From Herbiconiux sp. L3-i23 (GTDB taxonomy: Bacteria > Actinomycetota > Actinomycetes > Actinomycetales > Microbacteriaceae): DNA of 64,000 nucleotides. Every line of letters starts with the position of its first letter. The first letter of the stretch is position 1. The stretch is taken from the NCBI RefSeq assembly GCF_023734115.1, contig NZ_AP025737.1, positions 496,001-560,000 on the forward strand, in the 5' to 3' direction. Below are positions 18,504 through 27,001 of this stretch, one piece after another. The translations under genes were made by a program, and so were the position numbers. The notes beneath the pieces were generated by a model that had not been told where the DNA came from, made no database searches, and was given only the letters and a program-made list of their open reading frames with translations.

Positions 18504-19210
18504 GCGCTTCCGGCGGAACCAGACCCATCGTCGCGGGCACCGGTCGCACGGGCGCGGCATCGACCGACGCCGCATCGGTCCTCGAGCGAGCCGTCGCGCT
18601 CGTGCAGGGTCGCGAGCGGGTGCTGCTCGGCATCGCCGGAGCGCCGGGAGCGGGCAAGACGACCGCGGCCCAGTGGCTGGTCCGTGCCCTGAACGAGCGC
18701 GGCATCGCCGCGACCCACGTGCCGATGGACGGATTCCACCTCGCCGACGTCGCGCTCGACGCCCTCGGACGCCGCGACCGCAAGGGCGCGATCGACACCT
18801 TCGACGGCCACGGCTACCTCGCGCTGCTGCAGCGGTTGCGTTCGGACACCGCCGCGACCGTGTACGCCCCGGAGTTCGAGCGCGACATCGAGCAGCCCAT
18901 CGCCGGCGCCATCGCCGTCGAGCCGGCGGCGCGCGTCATCGTCAGCGAGGGCAACTACCTGCTCGCCTCCGAGACGCCATGGCCGTCGGTGCGCACAGCG
19001 TTCGACGAGGTGTGGTTCGCCGATGTCGACGACGCGCCGCGCATCGACCGGCTCACCGCCCGCCACGTGCGATTCGGCAAGAGTCCCGACGAGGCGGCGG
19101 CGTGGGTGGCGAGCGTCGACGAGCCCAACGCGAGAGCGATTCTCGCGGGTCGCGACAGTGCGGATCTGGTCGTCGACGTCGACGCGCTGGAGGCCTGGCA
19201 CGAGGCCTGA
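18500..19210 (+). CDS. Nucleoside/nucleotide kinase family protein (PRK09270/FrcK-like)
   Basis: 236 residues. Walker A is GIAGAPGAGKTTAAQWL. THVPMDGFHLADVAL supplies the Asp-Gly-Phe-His motif of the phosphoribulokinase/uridine kinase/pantothenate kinase superfamily. IVSEGNYLLASETPW and a C-terminal DEVWFADVDD segment complete the fold. Relatives are labelled nucleoside or fructose kinases; the exact substrate cannot be read from the sequence. The gene starts inside the stop of the DUF4166 gene, suggesting a two-gene operon. Confidence 0.82.
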   Translation: MSASGGTRPIVAGTGRTGAASTDAASVLERAVALVQGRERVLLGIAGAPGAGKTTAAQWLVRALNERGIAATHVPMDGFHLADVALDALGRRDRKGAIDTFDGHGYLALLQRLRSDTAATVYAPEFERDIEQPIAGAIAVEPAARVIVSEGNYLLASETPWPSVRTAFDEVWFADVDDAPRIDRLTARHVRFGKSPDEAAAWVASVDEPNARAILAGRDSADLVVDVDALEAWHEA

Positions 19211-19216
19211 GCGCCG

Positions 19217-19756
19217 TCAGAGAATGGGCTGCTCGTGCAGTTCGGAGCTCGCGATGGTGCCGTTCAGCTCGAGGTAGAGCTGACGCTCCGTGACCGAGAG
19301 GGTCATGGTGCTGCGGCGCTCGAGGGCTGCGACCGCGTCGTCGATGAAGCCGGGGTCGAAGCTGCGCAGCACGATCGCGTCGGCGCGGTGGATGCGCTTG
19401 CCCGCCCACGCGCCCGCCACCTTGGCCGGGTCCCTGTGGGTGTAGACGACGGTGCGGTCGGCGGACTTGCTGCCGTGGTGCAGACGTTCGGCGTCCGGTG
19501 ATCCGATCTCGATCCACACCCTGAGCGCACCGGTGAGGTCGCGCACCAGCACCGCGGGCTCGTCGGTGGCAGACACCCCCTCGCTGAAGGCGATGCCCTC
19601 CTCGTATTCGAGGCAGTAGGCGAGCAGCCGGGTCACCATGTAGGCCTCGGTCTCGGACGGATGCCGGGCGACCCGCAGCGTGAGGTCTTCGTAGACGCCG
19701 CGGTCGACGTCGGCGAGTTGCACGGTGAAGGTGTGGATCGTCGCGCCGGCAGCCAT
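19217..19756 (-). CDS. YaeQ family protein
   Basis: 179 residues from the ATG at 19756. TIHTFTVQLADVDRGVYEDL at the N-terminus, the RHPSETEAYMVTRLLAYCLE block and the later LRVWIEIGSPDAERLHHGSK stretch are all typical YaeQ. The family has a PD-(D/E)XK nuclease-like fold (the E and the WIEIG strand would be part of the core), but its biological role is not known. It converges on the kinase gene and is followed on the same strand by the DNA polymerase gene, which may be co-transcribed upstream of it. Confidence 0.9.
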   Translation of the reverse strand: MAAGATIHTFTVQLADVDRGVYEDLTLRVARHPSETEAYMVTRLLAYCLEYEEGIAFSEGVSATDEPAVLVRDLTGALRVWIEIGSPDAERLHHGSKSADRTVVYTHRDPAKVAGAWAGKRIHRADAIVLRSFDPGFIDDAVAALERRSTMTLSVTERQLYLELNGTIASSELHEQPIL

Positions 19757-19784
19757 GACGCCCGAGCCTACGCGGTGCGTTCGA

Positions 19785-21557
19785 TCATCCGGACGCGGGG
19801 CCGTCGCCGGCATCGAGCTCGTCGGCGTCGTCGGCGTCGTCCATGCGGACGGCTCGGGAGTCGGCATCCGCCCACGACCGGCACACGTCGACGTCGAGCG
19901 GGAAGTCGATGGGGAAGCGGCCGAACATGATCCGCGTGGCCTCGGCGGCAGCCGTCCGCACCGCGGCGACGACCTCGTCGGCGAGAGCCTCGGGCGTGTG
20001 CACCAGCACCTCGTCGTGCAGGAAGAAGACGAGGTGTGGTCGGTCGGCCAGCTCGAGGTCGGCGCCCTGGGGTCCGATGCGCCAGAGCAGGGTGCGCAGC
20101 GTCGCGATCCAGCAGAGTGCCCACTCGGCGCCGCTGCCCTGCACGACGAAGTTGCGGGTGAAGCGGCCCCACTTCTTGCGATCGCGTTCGCGGCTCTCGT
20201 CGGCGCGCGCCTCGTCGCCGAGCGCGCGGGTCCAGCGTCCCGTCGGCCGCTCCGAGGCCCGGCCGAGATAGGTCTCGACCACCTCGGCGCGCTCGCCGGC
20301 GCGGGCCGCGTCTTCGACGAAGCCGAACGCACGCGGGTAAAGCCTCGTCATCCGAGCGACCATCCGGCCGCCCTCCCCGCTGGTGCTGCCGTACATCGCG
20401 CCGAGCATGCCGAGCTTCGCATCACGGCGGGTCTTCACCGCCCCGCGTTTGACCATCCCCTCGTAGAGGTCCGACTCGCTCGCCGCCTCCGACATCGCCC
20501 GGTCGCCGCTCAGCGCGGCGAGCACCCGCGGCTCGAGCTGCGCGACATCGGCGACGACGAACCGCCACCCCTCGTCGGCGACGACCGATCCGCGGATCTG
20601 CGCCGGGAACGAGAGCGCGCCGCCGCCCTGCGCGGTCCACCGACCGGTCACCGTGCCGCCGGGGAGGAAGCCGGGCTGATAGCGGCCGTCGCTCACCCAG
20701 GTGTCGAGCCAGCGCCACCCGTTCGCATTGGCGAGCCGCTGAAGCTTCTTGTAGGCGAGCAGCGGCGCGATCACGGGATGGTCGAGCTGCTGCAGGTTCC
20801 ACGCGCGGGTGTCGGAGACGTCGAGTCCCGCCGAGCGGAGCGCGCCGAGCAGCGCCTTGGGGGAGTCGGGGTTGAGGTCGGGGGCGTCGAGAGCAGCGCG
20901 GATCTCGGGCAGCAGCCGCTCGAGCTCGGCGGGTCGAGCGCCCGGCAGCGGTCGCGCGCCGATGAGCTGGGTGAGCAGGCGCTCGTGCACCTCTTCGCGC
21001 AGGGGCAGGCCGACGTGGTCGATCTCGGCGGCGACGAGAGCCCCGGAGCTCTCCGCAGCGAGGAGCAGTTCCAGCGGTCCGCGTTTGCCCGACGCGTCGA
21101 CTGCCCGCTGCTGACGGTCGTATTCGGCCTCGGCATCGAGATGCTCCTCGTGGCGGTGCCAGTCGAACAGCGCCGCGTCGTGTGCCGTGGTCGGTTGCAG
21201 GGCATCCCAGCGGGCGAGGTCATCGCCGGCGAGCGTCCGCTGGTCGATGTGCGGGGATCGTCTCAGGATGTCGTGCGCGAGGCGCAGGTCGAGGCAGCGG
21301 TGCACGCGGACGCCGGCGCGCAGCAAGTCGGGATACCAGCGGGTGGTGTCGTCCCACACCCAGCGCGGCGGGCTGCCTCCGGTGGTCGCCTCGCGGTCGG
21401 CGACGAACCGCGGGAAGTCGGCAGCCTCGACGACGCTCTCGCGGTCGCCATCAGCGGTGTCGCGCTCGACTGTGCCGCGCTCGGCGGTGCCGCGCTCGAC
21501 GATGCGGACGGCATCCCCGTCGCGCCGGAGGATCAGCGACGCGGCCACGTTTCCCAT
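19785..21557 (-). CDS. Family A DNA polymerase-like protein (bifunctional 3'-5' exonuclease/polymerase type)
   Basis: 590 residues. Polymerase motif A is VVADVAQLEPRVLA with D337, motif B is RRDAKLGMLGAMYGS with K381 and a leucine where Pol I has phenylalanine, and motif C is FLHDEVLVH with H514-D515-E516. The first 170 residues are a divergent 3'-5' exonuclease-type domain without a clear full DEDD set. An ERGTAERGTVERDT repeat at about residues 21-34 comes from a short tandem DNA repeat. At 590 residues it is far shorter than Pol I and lacks the 5' nuclease. Such proteins are widespread in actinobacteria beside normal Pol I; the role, perhaps repair, is not known. Confidence 0.87.
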   Translation of the reverse strand: MGNVAASLILRRDGDAVRIVERGTAERGTVERDTADGDRESVVEAADFPRFVADREATTGGSPPRWVWDDTTRWYPDLLRAGVRVHRCLDLRLAHDILRRSPHIDQRTLAGDDLARWDALQPTTAHDAALFDWHRHEEHLDAEAEYDRQQRAVDASGKRGPLELLLAAESSGALVAAEIDHVGLPLREEVHERLLTQLIGARPLPGARPAELERLLPEIRAALDAPDLNPDSPKALLGALRSAGLDVSDTRAWNLQQLDHPVIAPLLAYKKLQRLANANGWRWLDTWVSDGRYQPGFLPGGTVTGRWTAQGGGALSFPAQIRGSVVADEGWRFVVADVAQLEPRVLAALSGDRAMSEAASESDLYEGMVKRGAVKTRRDAKLGMLGAMYGSTSGEGGRMVARMTRLYPRAFGFVEDAARAGERAEVVETYLGRASERPTGRWTRALGDEARADESRERDRKKWGRFTRNFVVQGSGAEWALCWIATLRTLLWRIGPQGADLELADRPHLVFFLHDEVLVHTPEALADEVVAAVRTAAAEATRIMFGRFPIDFPLDVDVCRSWADADSRAVRMDDADDADELDAGDGPASG

Positions 21558-21572
21558 TCTGCGTGCCGGTGA

Positions 21573-21660
21573 CTGACCGAATGCAGGAGTTTCTTCTTGA
21601 AACGACCCGAATCAGGCCGATTCCAGGGGTCTGAGATCGACATCTCCTGCATCCGGTCAG
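21573..21660. repeat. Extragenic palindrome, family 2 (GCAGGAG type)
   Basis: Left arm CTGACCGAATGCAGGAG (21573-21589) and right arm CTCCTGCATCCGGTCAG (21644-21660) pair with a single mismatch around 54 bases. The same arm sequence occurs at 42614-42701. The 298 bases between the polymerase and SRPBCC genes are filled by this and the next hairpin and hold no open frame. Confidence 0.8.
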
Positions 21661-21670
21661 CCCCTACTCG

Positions 21671-21754
21671 CCAAATCAAGGAAAAAGCGGGGTCGAGTCA
21701 CACGTTCATGCGGATCCGAGGCGTTTTCCGCGCAGATTTCCTTGATTTGGTCAG
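21671..21754. repeat. Extragenic palindrome, family 3 (CAAGGAAA type)
   Basis: CCAAATCAAGGAAA (21671-21684) pairs perfectly with its complement at 21737-21750, which is followed by TCAG (21751-21754). The outer end reads ATTTGGTCAG like the family-2 elements, while the inner stem is different. It stands 10 bases from the previous palindrome. Confidence 0.8.
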
Positions 21755-21855
21755 TGGCAGGAGCGGAAGCGAGGGGGCAGAAGCCCGGGAATGGAAATGC
21801 CCGATCCCGACGGCGGCTACGGCAGCGTCGGGACCGGGCAGGTCTTCGCGTCGGG

Positions 21856-22314
21856 TCAGTCCCGAGGTACCTCTCCACGCCAGGCGCCGTCCTCGGTGCC
21901 GCGGGACTCGATGAACTGCTTGAAGTTTTGCAGGTCCTTCTTGATCGCGTGGTCGTCGACGCCGAGCAGAGCGCCCGCCGACTCGACGAAGCCCTCGGGC
22001 TTCCAGTCGATCTGCACAGTCACTCGCGACGACGTGTCGGAGAGCTTGTGGAAGGTCACGACTCCGGCGTGCTCGTCCTTGCCGCCGATGCTGTTCCAGG
22101 CGACGCGCTCGTCGGGGAGCTGCTCGGTGATCTCGGCGTCGAACTCGCGCTCGGCCCCGCCGATTTTCACCTTCCAGTGGTTGTGGGTGTCGTCCTGCTG
22201 GGTGATCGACTCGACGAAGCTCAGGAACTGCGGGAACTCCTCGAACTGGGTCCACTGGTTGTAGGCGGTGGTGACGGGGACATCCACGTCGACGGTCTCG
22301 ATGACGCTGGGCAT
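21856..22314 (-). CDS. SRPBCC family protein (polyketide cyclase/dehydrase-like)
   Basis: 152 residues from the ATG at 22314, preceded by GAGGAAGG. It starts MPSVIETVDVDVPVTTAYNQ and continues WTQFEEFPQFLSFVESITQQ; the former strand plus the WTQFEEFP helix is the hallmark of the START-like SRPBCC fold. VTVQIDWKPEGFVESAGALL provides the last strands and the long C-terminal helix. These proteins bind hydrophobic ligands in a central cavity; no specific ligand can be read. It lies in the same direction as the acidic 73-residue gene upstream. Confidence 0.87.
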   Translation of the reverse strand: MPSVIETVDVDVPVTTAYNQWTQFEEFPQFLSFVESITQQDDTHNHWKVKIGGAEREFDAEITEQLPDERVAWNSIGGKDEHAGVVTFHKLSDTSSRVTVQIDWKPEGFVESAGALLGVDDHAIKKDLQNFKQFIESRGTEDGAWRGEVPRD

Positions 22315-22427
22315 CGTGTGCCTTCCTCTTTGTTGGTCAGGTCGGGGTTGGGTGCTTCCCACGCTAGGAGCCGCTTCCCTCGCGCACCGGCCTTTCCAGT
22401 GCTCTCCCACACAACGTCCAGGAGACG

Positions 22428-22649
22428 CTAGAGCACGCCATCCTCATCGGCGTCGGGACCGGCGTCCTCGTCGACGTCGCCCGCGTCGACGAGAGGCGCT
22501 TCGGGATCTTCGACGCGTTCGTCGACCTCCCGCTCCTCGTCGACCTCGGGCAGGTCGACGATCTGGTACTCCTCGGCCGCGGCGGCGACCGACGGGTCGT
22601 CCGGGGCGTCTCTGCGCTCGTGGTCGGCCCCATTGGTGTGCTCGGTCAT
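22428..22649 (-). CDS. Small highly acidic hypothetical protein
   Basis: 73 residues from the ATG at 22649, which has GAGGAAGGGGA before it. The N-terminus is MTEHTNGADHERRDAPDDPS; a short hydrophobic strand EYQIVDLPEV follows, and the rest is Asp/Glu-rich to the end. It is likely disordered, has no cysteine or membrane segment and belongs to no family I know. Good ribosome-binding site and codon use favour a real gene. The gene before it on the same strand is the GH15 enzyme. Confidence 0.6.
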   Translation of the reverse strand: MTEHTNGADHERRDAPDDPSVAAAAEEYQIVDLPEVDEEREVDERVEDPEAPLVDAGDVDEDAGPDADEDGVL

Positions 22650-22696
22650 CGGTTCCCCTTCCTCACCTTCGATTGTCGGATCGGACGGCCGCAACG

Positions 22697-24508
22697 CTAC
22701 GGATGCTCAGCAGACTCTGACCGGGCGGCGTGCGACGGGCGAGCGGCATGGATCGCGTCGGCCGCCCGCACGAAGGTCAGGTGGGTGAGCGCCTGCGGCA
22801 CGTTGCCCATCTGGGTCCCAGCCGCGAAGTCGTACTCCTCCGAGAAGATGCCGACATCGCTCGCGAGCGCGGCGAGCCCGTCCATCAGAGCGGTCGCGTC
22901 GTCGGTGCGACCGCTCTTGGCATACTGCTCGACGAGCCAGAACGAGCAGGCGAGGAACGGGTTCTCGCCCGCGGGCAGGCCGTCGCCGACCTCGGACGAT
23001 CGGTAGCGCAGCACCAGGCCGTCGGCGAGCAGGTCGTGCTCGATCGCCGCGACCGTGCCGAGCATGCGCGGGTCGTCGTAGTCGAGGTAGCCGACCTGCG
23101 CGAGCTGCAGGAGTGACGCGTCGACCTCGGTCGACCCATAGTGCTGCACGTAGCTGTTGCGGGTGCGGTCGAAGCCGTGCTCCTCGATCTCGCTCGCGAG
23201 TCGATCGCGCATCGAGCGCCACGTCGACGCATCGCCCGCGAACCCGTGCCGTTCGACCGCGCGCACTCCGCGGTCGAAGGCGGCCCACATCATCGCGCGG
23301 GAGTGGGTGAAGTACTGCGGATCTCCGCGCATCTCCCAGATCCCGTTGTCCTTCTCATCGATGTGCCGGGCCGTGTACTCGAGCAGCGCGCGTTGCAACG
23401 ACCACGAATCCCGGGTCTCGGCGAGGCCCGCCTCGCGGGCGACCTCGAGCGCCACCATCACTTCGCCGATGACGTCGGCCTGGAACTGTTCGACGGCGCC
23501 GTTGCCCACCCGCACCGGTGCCGCGCCGCGGAACCCGGGCAGAGTGGTGACCGTCCGTTCGGCGAGATCGCGTTCGCCCGCGAGGCCATACATGATCTGC
23601 ACGTCGGAGGGGTCGCCGGCGATCGCCCGCAGCAGCCAGTCGCGCCAGTGCGCGGCCTCGCCGGTCGACTTGTGCGACAGCAGCACCAGCAGCGTCAGCG
23701 ACGCGTCGCGCAACCACACGTAGCGGTAGTCCCAGTTGCGCACGCCGCCCGCCTGCTCAGGCAGGCTCGTGGTCGCGGCCGCGACGATTCCGCCCGTGTC
23801 CTCATGGGTCAGGGCCCGCAGCATCAGCAGCGAGCGGATCACCAGCCCGTGGTGCGGCCCGCGATGCGTCAGCGTGTGCGCCCAGTCGTGCCACTCGGCC
23901 GTCGTCGAGGCGAACGCAGCATCGACATCGAGCGGAGCGGGTGCCTCTCGGTGCGAGGGGAACCAGGTGAGCACCAGATCGACGGTCTCGCCCTCGCTCA
24001 CGGTGAACTCGCCCGTGTGGGCGTGGCCCGTGGCGCGCAGTTCGGGTCCACGCAGGATGAGCGCATCCGGTCCTGCGGCGGCGAGCAGCGCCGGTCCCGC
24101 GGCGCCGCCCACCTGGCGCACCCACGGCAGGGCGCTCGCGTAGCCGAAACGGATGCGCAGATCCTGCCGCATCCGCACCGCCCCTCTGACGCCGTGCACG
24201 CGGCGGACCACATCGGCGCGTCGGTTGCCGTAGGGCATGAAGTCGGTGACGCGGACGACTCCGTTCTGCGTCGTCCACTCCGTCTCCAGGATGAGGGTGT
24301 CGCCCTTGTAGCGCCGGGTCGCGGTCGCGGTCCCGTCGGCCGGCCGCAGCAGCCAGCGGCCGTGGTCGGCGTCGCCGAGCAGGGCGCCGAAGGTCGACGG
24401 CGAGTCGAAGCGCGGCAGGCAGAGCCAATCGATGCTGCCGTCCCGGCCCACGAGGGCGGCGGTGTGGCGGTCGCCGATCATGGCGTAGTCCTCGATGGCA
24501 AGCGGCAC
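22697..24508 (-). CDS. Glycoside hydrolase family 15 protein (glucoamylase or trehalase)
   Basis: 603 residues, taking the GTG at 24508, after which the product reads VPLAIEDYAMIGDRHTAALV, aligned with the usual LRIEDYALIGDTHTAALVGR start. The N-terminal beta-sandwich has GRDGSIDWLCLPRFDSPSTF. The (alpha/alpha)6 barrel contains NWDYRYVWLRDASLTL and IWEMRGDPQYFTHSRAMMW, with the general acid in the first E of such a motif, and FSEEYDFAAGTQMGNVPQAL with the general base. Actinobacterial proteins of this layout hydrolyse alpha-1,4-glucans or act as trehalases. With an otsA gene in the same window trehalose is a possible substrate, but this is only inference. No signal peptide, so cytosolic. No Shine-Dalgarno sequence is obvious. 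Confidence 0.9.
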   Translation of the reverse strand: MPLAIEDYAMIGDRHTAALVGRDGSIDWLCLPRFDSPSTFGALLGDADHGRWLLRPADGTATATRRYKGDTLILETEWTTQNGVVRVTDFMPYGNRRADVVRRVHGVRGAVRMRQDLRIRFGYASALPWVRQVGGAAGPALLAAAGPDALILRGPELRATGHAHTGEFTVSEGETVDLVLTWFPSHREAPAPLDVDAAFASTTAEWHDWAHTLTHRGPHHGLVIRSLLMLRALTHEDTGGIVAAATTSLPEQAGGVRNWDYRYVWLRDASLTLLVLLSHKSTGEAAHWRDWLLRAIAGDPSDVQIMYGLAGERDLAERTVTTLPGFRGAAPVRVGNGAVEQFQADVIGEVMVALEVAREAGLAETRDSWSLQRALLEYTARHIDEKDNGIWEMRGDPQYFTHSRAMMWAAFDRGVRAVERHGFAGDASTWRSMRDRLASEIEEHGFDRTRNSYVQHYGSTEVDASLLQLAQVGYLDYDDPRMLGTVAAIEHDLLADGLVLRYRSSEVGDGLPAGENPFLACSFWLVEQYAKSGRTDDATALMDGLAALASDVGIFSEEYDFAAGTQMGNVPQALTHLTFVRAADAIHAARPSHAARSESAEHP

Positions 24509-24610
24509 CAGGTCATTCTGCTGGCCCGACTGTGCGATTGCCCGTAACACGCGACGCCTAGGTTGGTCGGGCAGCCCCGCGGAGGGGCGGCGCGATGAGA
24601 GGAAGACCCC

Positions 24611-25234
24611 ATGGACACCAGTGCGTTCGCGACCTCGTTCCGAGCCGACCTGCCCGCCTGGGTGAGCGACGAGCTCGCGGACGTTCCCGACGTGCTCGCG
24701 ACCGACGAGGAGCGCATGGCCCTCGTGCACCGGCTGGCCGCGCGCAACTTCCGGGAGAAGACCGGCGGACCCTTCGCGGCGCTCGTCGTCGAGACCGAGA
24801 CCGGCCGCGTCGTCTCGGCGGGAGTCAACCTCGTTCTCGCGTCGGGGCTGTCGATGGCGCACGCCGAGGTGGTCACCCTCGCGCTCGCCCAGACGCGGGT
24901 CGGCGGTTGGGACCTCGGGGCCGAGGGGGCTCCCGCCCGGGAACTCGTCGTCAACTGGCGTCCGTGCGCCCAGTGCTACGGCGCGACCCTGTGGTCGGGC
25001 GTGCGCCGCCTGGTCGTCGCGGGGGAGGGGCCCGAACTCGAGCACCTCACCAAGTTCGACGAGGGGCCCGTGCGTGAAGACTGGGCCGAGCAGTTCGAGG
25101 AGCGCGGCATCACCGTCGCGAAGGACGTGCTCCGCGACGAGGCGCTCGCCGTGTTCGCCGACTACGGCCGCAGCATCGACGCCGGAGAGTCGGTCGTCTA
25201 CAACGCGCGGGCGCAGGGCGCGATCGACCTCTGA
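24611..25234 (+). CDS. Nucleoside deaminase family protein
   Basis: 207 residues from the ATG at 24611. Zinc motif HAE at residues 84-86 (proton-shuttling glutamate E86) and PCAQC with C119 and C122 define the cytidine/guanine deaminase superfamily. GGPFAALVVETETGRVVSAG is the usual strand before it. At 207 residues it has extra N- and C-terminal helices compared with guanine deaminases (about 155). The substrate could be a free base, nucleoside or a pterin-like compound. A TAGGTT box at 24559-24564 is a plausible -10 box. Confidence 0.85.
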   Translation: MDTSAFATSFRADLPAWVSDELADVPDVLATDEERMALVHRLAARNFREKTGGPFAALVVETETGRVVSAGVNLVLASGLSMAHAEVVTLALAQTRVGGWDLGAEGAPARELVVNWRPCAQCYGATLWSGVRRLVVAGEGPELEHLTKFDEGPVREDWAEQFEERGITVAKDVLRDEALAVFADYGRSIDAGESVVYNARAQGAIDL

Positions 25235-25256
25235 TCCCGCTCCTCCGAGCGGGATC
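25233..25256 (+). terminator. Hairpin terminator after the deaminase gene
   Basis: GATCCCGCTC (25233-25242) and GAGCGGGATC (25247-25256) are perfect complements with a 4-base loop, and they overlap the stop codon of the deaminase gene. A weaker second hairpin followed by five T bases ends near 25314. Confidence 0.8.
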
Positions 25257-25358
25257 CGCTCGGACTGAGGACTTGTTCAGGAGGGGCCCTGCAGACTGGT
25301 CGGGTCCTTTTTCGGCGATGGGGCCGTCCTCCACCACCGCTTCGAAAGGCTCTCCTGA

Positions 25359-26624
25359 GTGACCGGTTTCCTCGACGACGTCCTCGCCAACGACTACGCG
25401 CGCGCCGGCATCTACGCCGTCATCGCCTTCCTCATCGCCCTCATCGCGACCTCGATTCTCGGTCGCGTCTTCCGCTGGGTCGCGGCGAAGCGGCACTGGG
25501 CCGACGGCAGCGTCCGTGCCCTGCGCCGACCGTTCCGCACGCTCGCGGCGGTGGTCGCGGTATGGATCGCGCTCGAGGTGGCCGTGCTGCCCGGCACCGT
25601 GCGCGACGGCGATCGGCTCGGTCCGATCAGCCACCTGTTCCTCATCGCGACGATCGGCGTCGCCGCCTGGTTCATCTGCCGCGTGCTGATCTTCGCCGTC
25701 GACCTGTCGCTGAACCGCTACCGCACCGATGTGCGCGACAATCGGGTCGCGCGGCGCATCCGCACCCAGGTGCTGATCCTCCGCCGGCTCGCGATCGTCG
25801 CCGTGGTGATCGTCGCGCTCGGCTCGATCCTGCTCACCTTCCCGGGCGCGCAGGCGGCGGGCGCGAGCCTGCTGGCCTCCGCGGGCCTCGTCTCGGTGAT
25901 CGCCGGTCTCGCCGCCCAGTCGGCGCTCGCCAACGTCTTCGCCGGGATGCAACTCGCCTTCAGCGGCGCGATCCGCGTCGACGACGTCGTCATCGTCGAG
26001 CAGCAGTGGGGGCGCATCGAGGAGATCACCCTCACCTACGTCGTGGTGCACATCTGGGACGACCGCCGCATGGTGCTGCCCTCGACGTACTTCACCACCA
26101 CCCCGTTCGAGAACTGGACCCGCAAGAACTCCGAGCTGCTCGGTTCGGTCGAGTTCGACCTCGACTGGCGGGTGTCACCGCGCGAGATGCGCGACGAGAT
26201 GCACCGCGTGCTCGAACGGACGGAGCTCTGGGACAAGCGCACCGCGGTGCTGCAGGTCACCGACGCGCTCGGCGGATACGTGCGGGTGCGCATCCTCGTC
26301 ACCGCGATCGATGCGCCGACACTGTTCGATCTGCGCTGCTACATCCGCGAGGAGCTCGTCGCGTGGCTGCACGAGCGCAGCCCCCAGTCGATCCCGCGCA
26401 CACGCGTGCAGATGGTCGAGGAGGAGGTGCCGAAGCGGCGCGCGCCCAAGGCCGTCACCGCTCACGGCGACGACCGGTCGCTGTTCGCGGGCGACGCCGC
26501 GGCCGAGAAGCGGGCGAGCCAGTTCACGGGGCCGATCAGCACGCTCACTTCGGAGGAGATCGAGCAGGCTCGCACGGGCCCGGACCGTGGCCGCGGCGAC
26601 GGCGCGGCTGGCGGCGACCAGTAG
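25359..26624 (+). CDS. Mechanosensitive ion channel protein, MscS family
   Basis: 421 residues from the GTG at 25359. Helices are AGIYAVIAFLIALIATSIL, LAAVVAVWIALEVAVL, HLFLIATIGVAAWFICRVLI and LAIVAVVIVALGSILLTFP. The pore-lining helix is the Gly/Ala-rich stretch AAGASLLASAGLVSVIAGLA, followed by the AQSALANVFAGMQLAF and SGAIRVDDVVIVEQQWGRIE segments of the MscS beta domain. The C-terminal 80 residues are charged and end in an acidic or disordered tail. MscS channels release solutes on hypo-osmotic shock. Neighbours are not functionally linked. Confidence 0.9.
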   Translation: MTGFLDDVLANDYARAGIYAVIAFLIALIATSILGRVFRWVAAKRHWADGSVRALRRPFRTLAAVVAVWIALEVAVLPGTVRDGDRLGPISHLFLIATIGVAAWFICRVLIFAVDLSLNRYRTDVRDNRVARRIRTQVLILRRLAIVAVVIVALGSILLTFPGAQAAGASLLASAGLVSVIAGLAAQSALANVFAGMQLAFSGAIRVDDVVIVEQQWGRIEEITLTYVVVHIWDDRRMVLPSTYFTTTPFENWTRKNSELLGSVEFDLDWRVSPREMRDEMHRVLERTELWDKRTAVLQVTDALGGYVRVRILVTAIDAPTLFDLRCYIREELVAWLHERSPQSIPRTRVQMVEEEVPKRRAPKAVTAHGDDRSLFAGDAAAEKRASQFTGPISTLTSEEIEQARTGPDRGRGDGAAGGDQ

Positions 26625-26732
26625 ACCGTGCGGGCGAATGATCGGGCCTCATCCGGCCGGATGACGCTCGCGTCGACGAGATCGCTCCCGCGCCCGATTC
26701 GGCGGTGGTGACCGGCGGGGGAGTGTGGAGGC

Positions 26733-26924
26733 ATGGTCTCCCTCACCCCTGCTCCCGTGCCCCTTCCCTCGATGACGCGTCGGTCGCTGCTCCGCCGTGT
26801 CCTCGAACCGCTCGGTGTCGTCGGGGCGTTCGTCGGCGGGATCGTCGGCTCGCTCGCCATCGTCGCGCTCGCCCTCGCGGCGGTCGCCGGGGTCGCCGTG
26901 CTCCTGCTGCAGCCCCTCCTGTGA
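26733..26924 (+). CDS. Small membrane protein, single hydrophobic region
   Basis: 63 residues from the ATG at 26733, with GGAGGC just before. Residues 28-58 are strongly hydrophobic (VVGAFVGGIVGSLAIVALAL), probably one or two membrane helices, and the N-terminus carries a basic SMTRRSLLRRVLEPL stretch. A shorter product from ATG 26772 (MTRRSLL) is possible. Third codon positions are almost all G or C as in real genes here. No family recognised. It ends 78 bases before the GH1 gene. Confidence 0.55.
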   Translation: MVSLTPAPVPLPSMTRRSLLRRVLEPLGVVGAFVGGIVGSLAIVALALAAVAGVAVLLLQPLL

Positions 26925-26943
26925 CCGCCGACTCGCGCGAGGT

Positions 26944-26976
26944 TTGACCCTCGCCGCCGATGTGGGTACGTTCTCA
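26944..26976 (+). promoter_or_regulatory. Promoter with LacI-type operator upstream of the GH1 gene
   Basis: TTGACC (26944-26949), a 17-base spacer and TACGTT (26967-26972). Over the -10 box lies the near-palindrome TGGGTACGTTCTCA (26963-26976), which resembles the TGGGAACGTTCCCA consensus of LacI-family repressors. Binding there would block the promoter. Related sites occur at 31610 and 38115. Confidence 0.6.
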
Positions 26977-27001
26977 CACGGCGATGAGGCGAGGAGTGCA
27001 C

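Noticed and set aside
21459-21510. Short tandem repeats in the polymerase gene as a possible CRISPR or regulatory array
   Set aside because: They are only three or four units of about 12 bases, in frame and translated as an ERGT-like repeat; there are no spacers.
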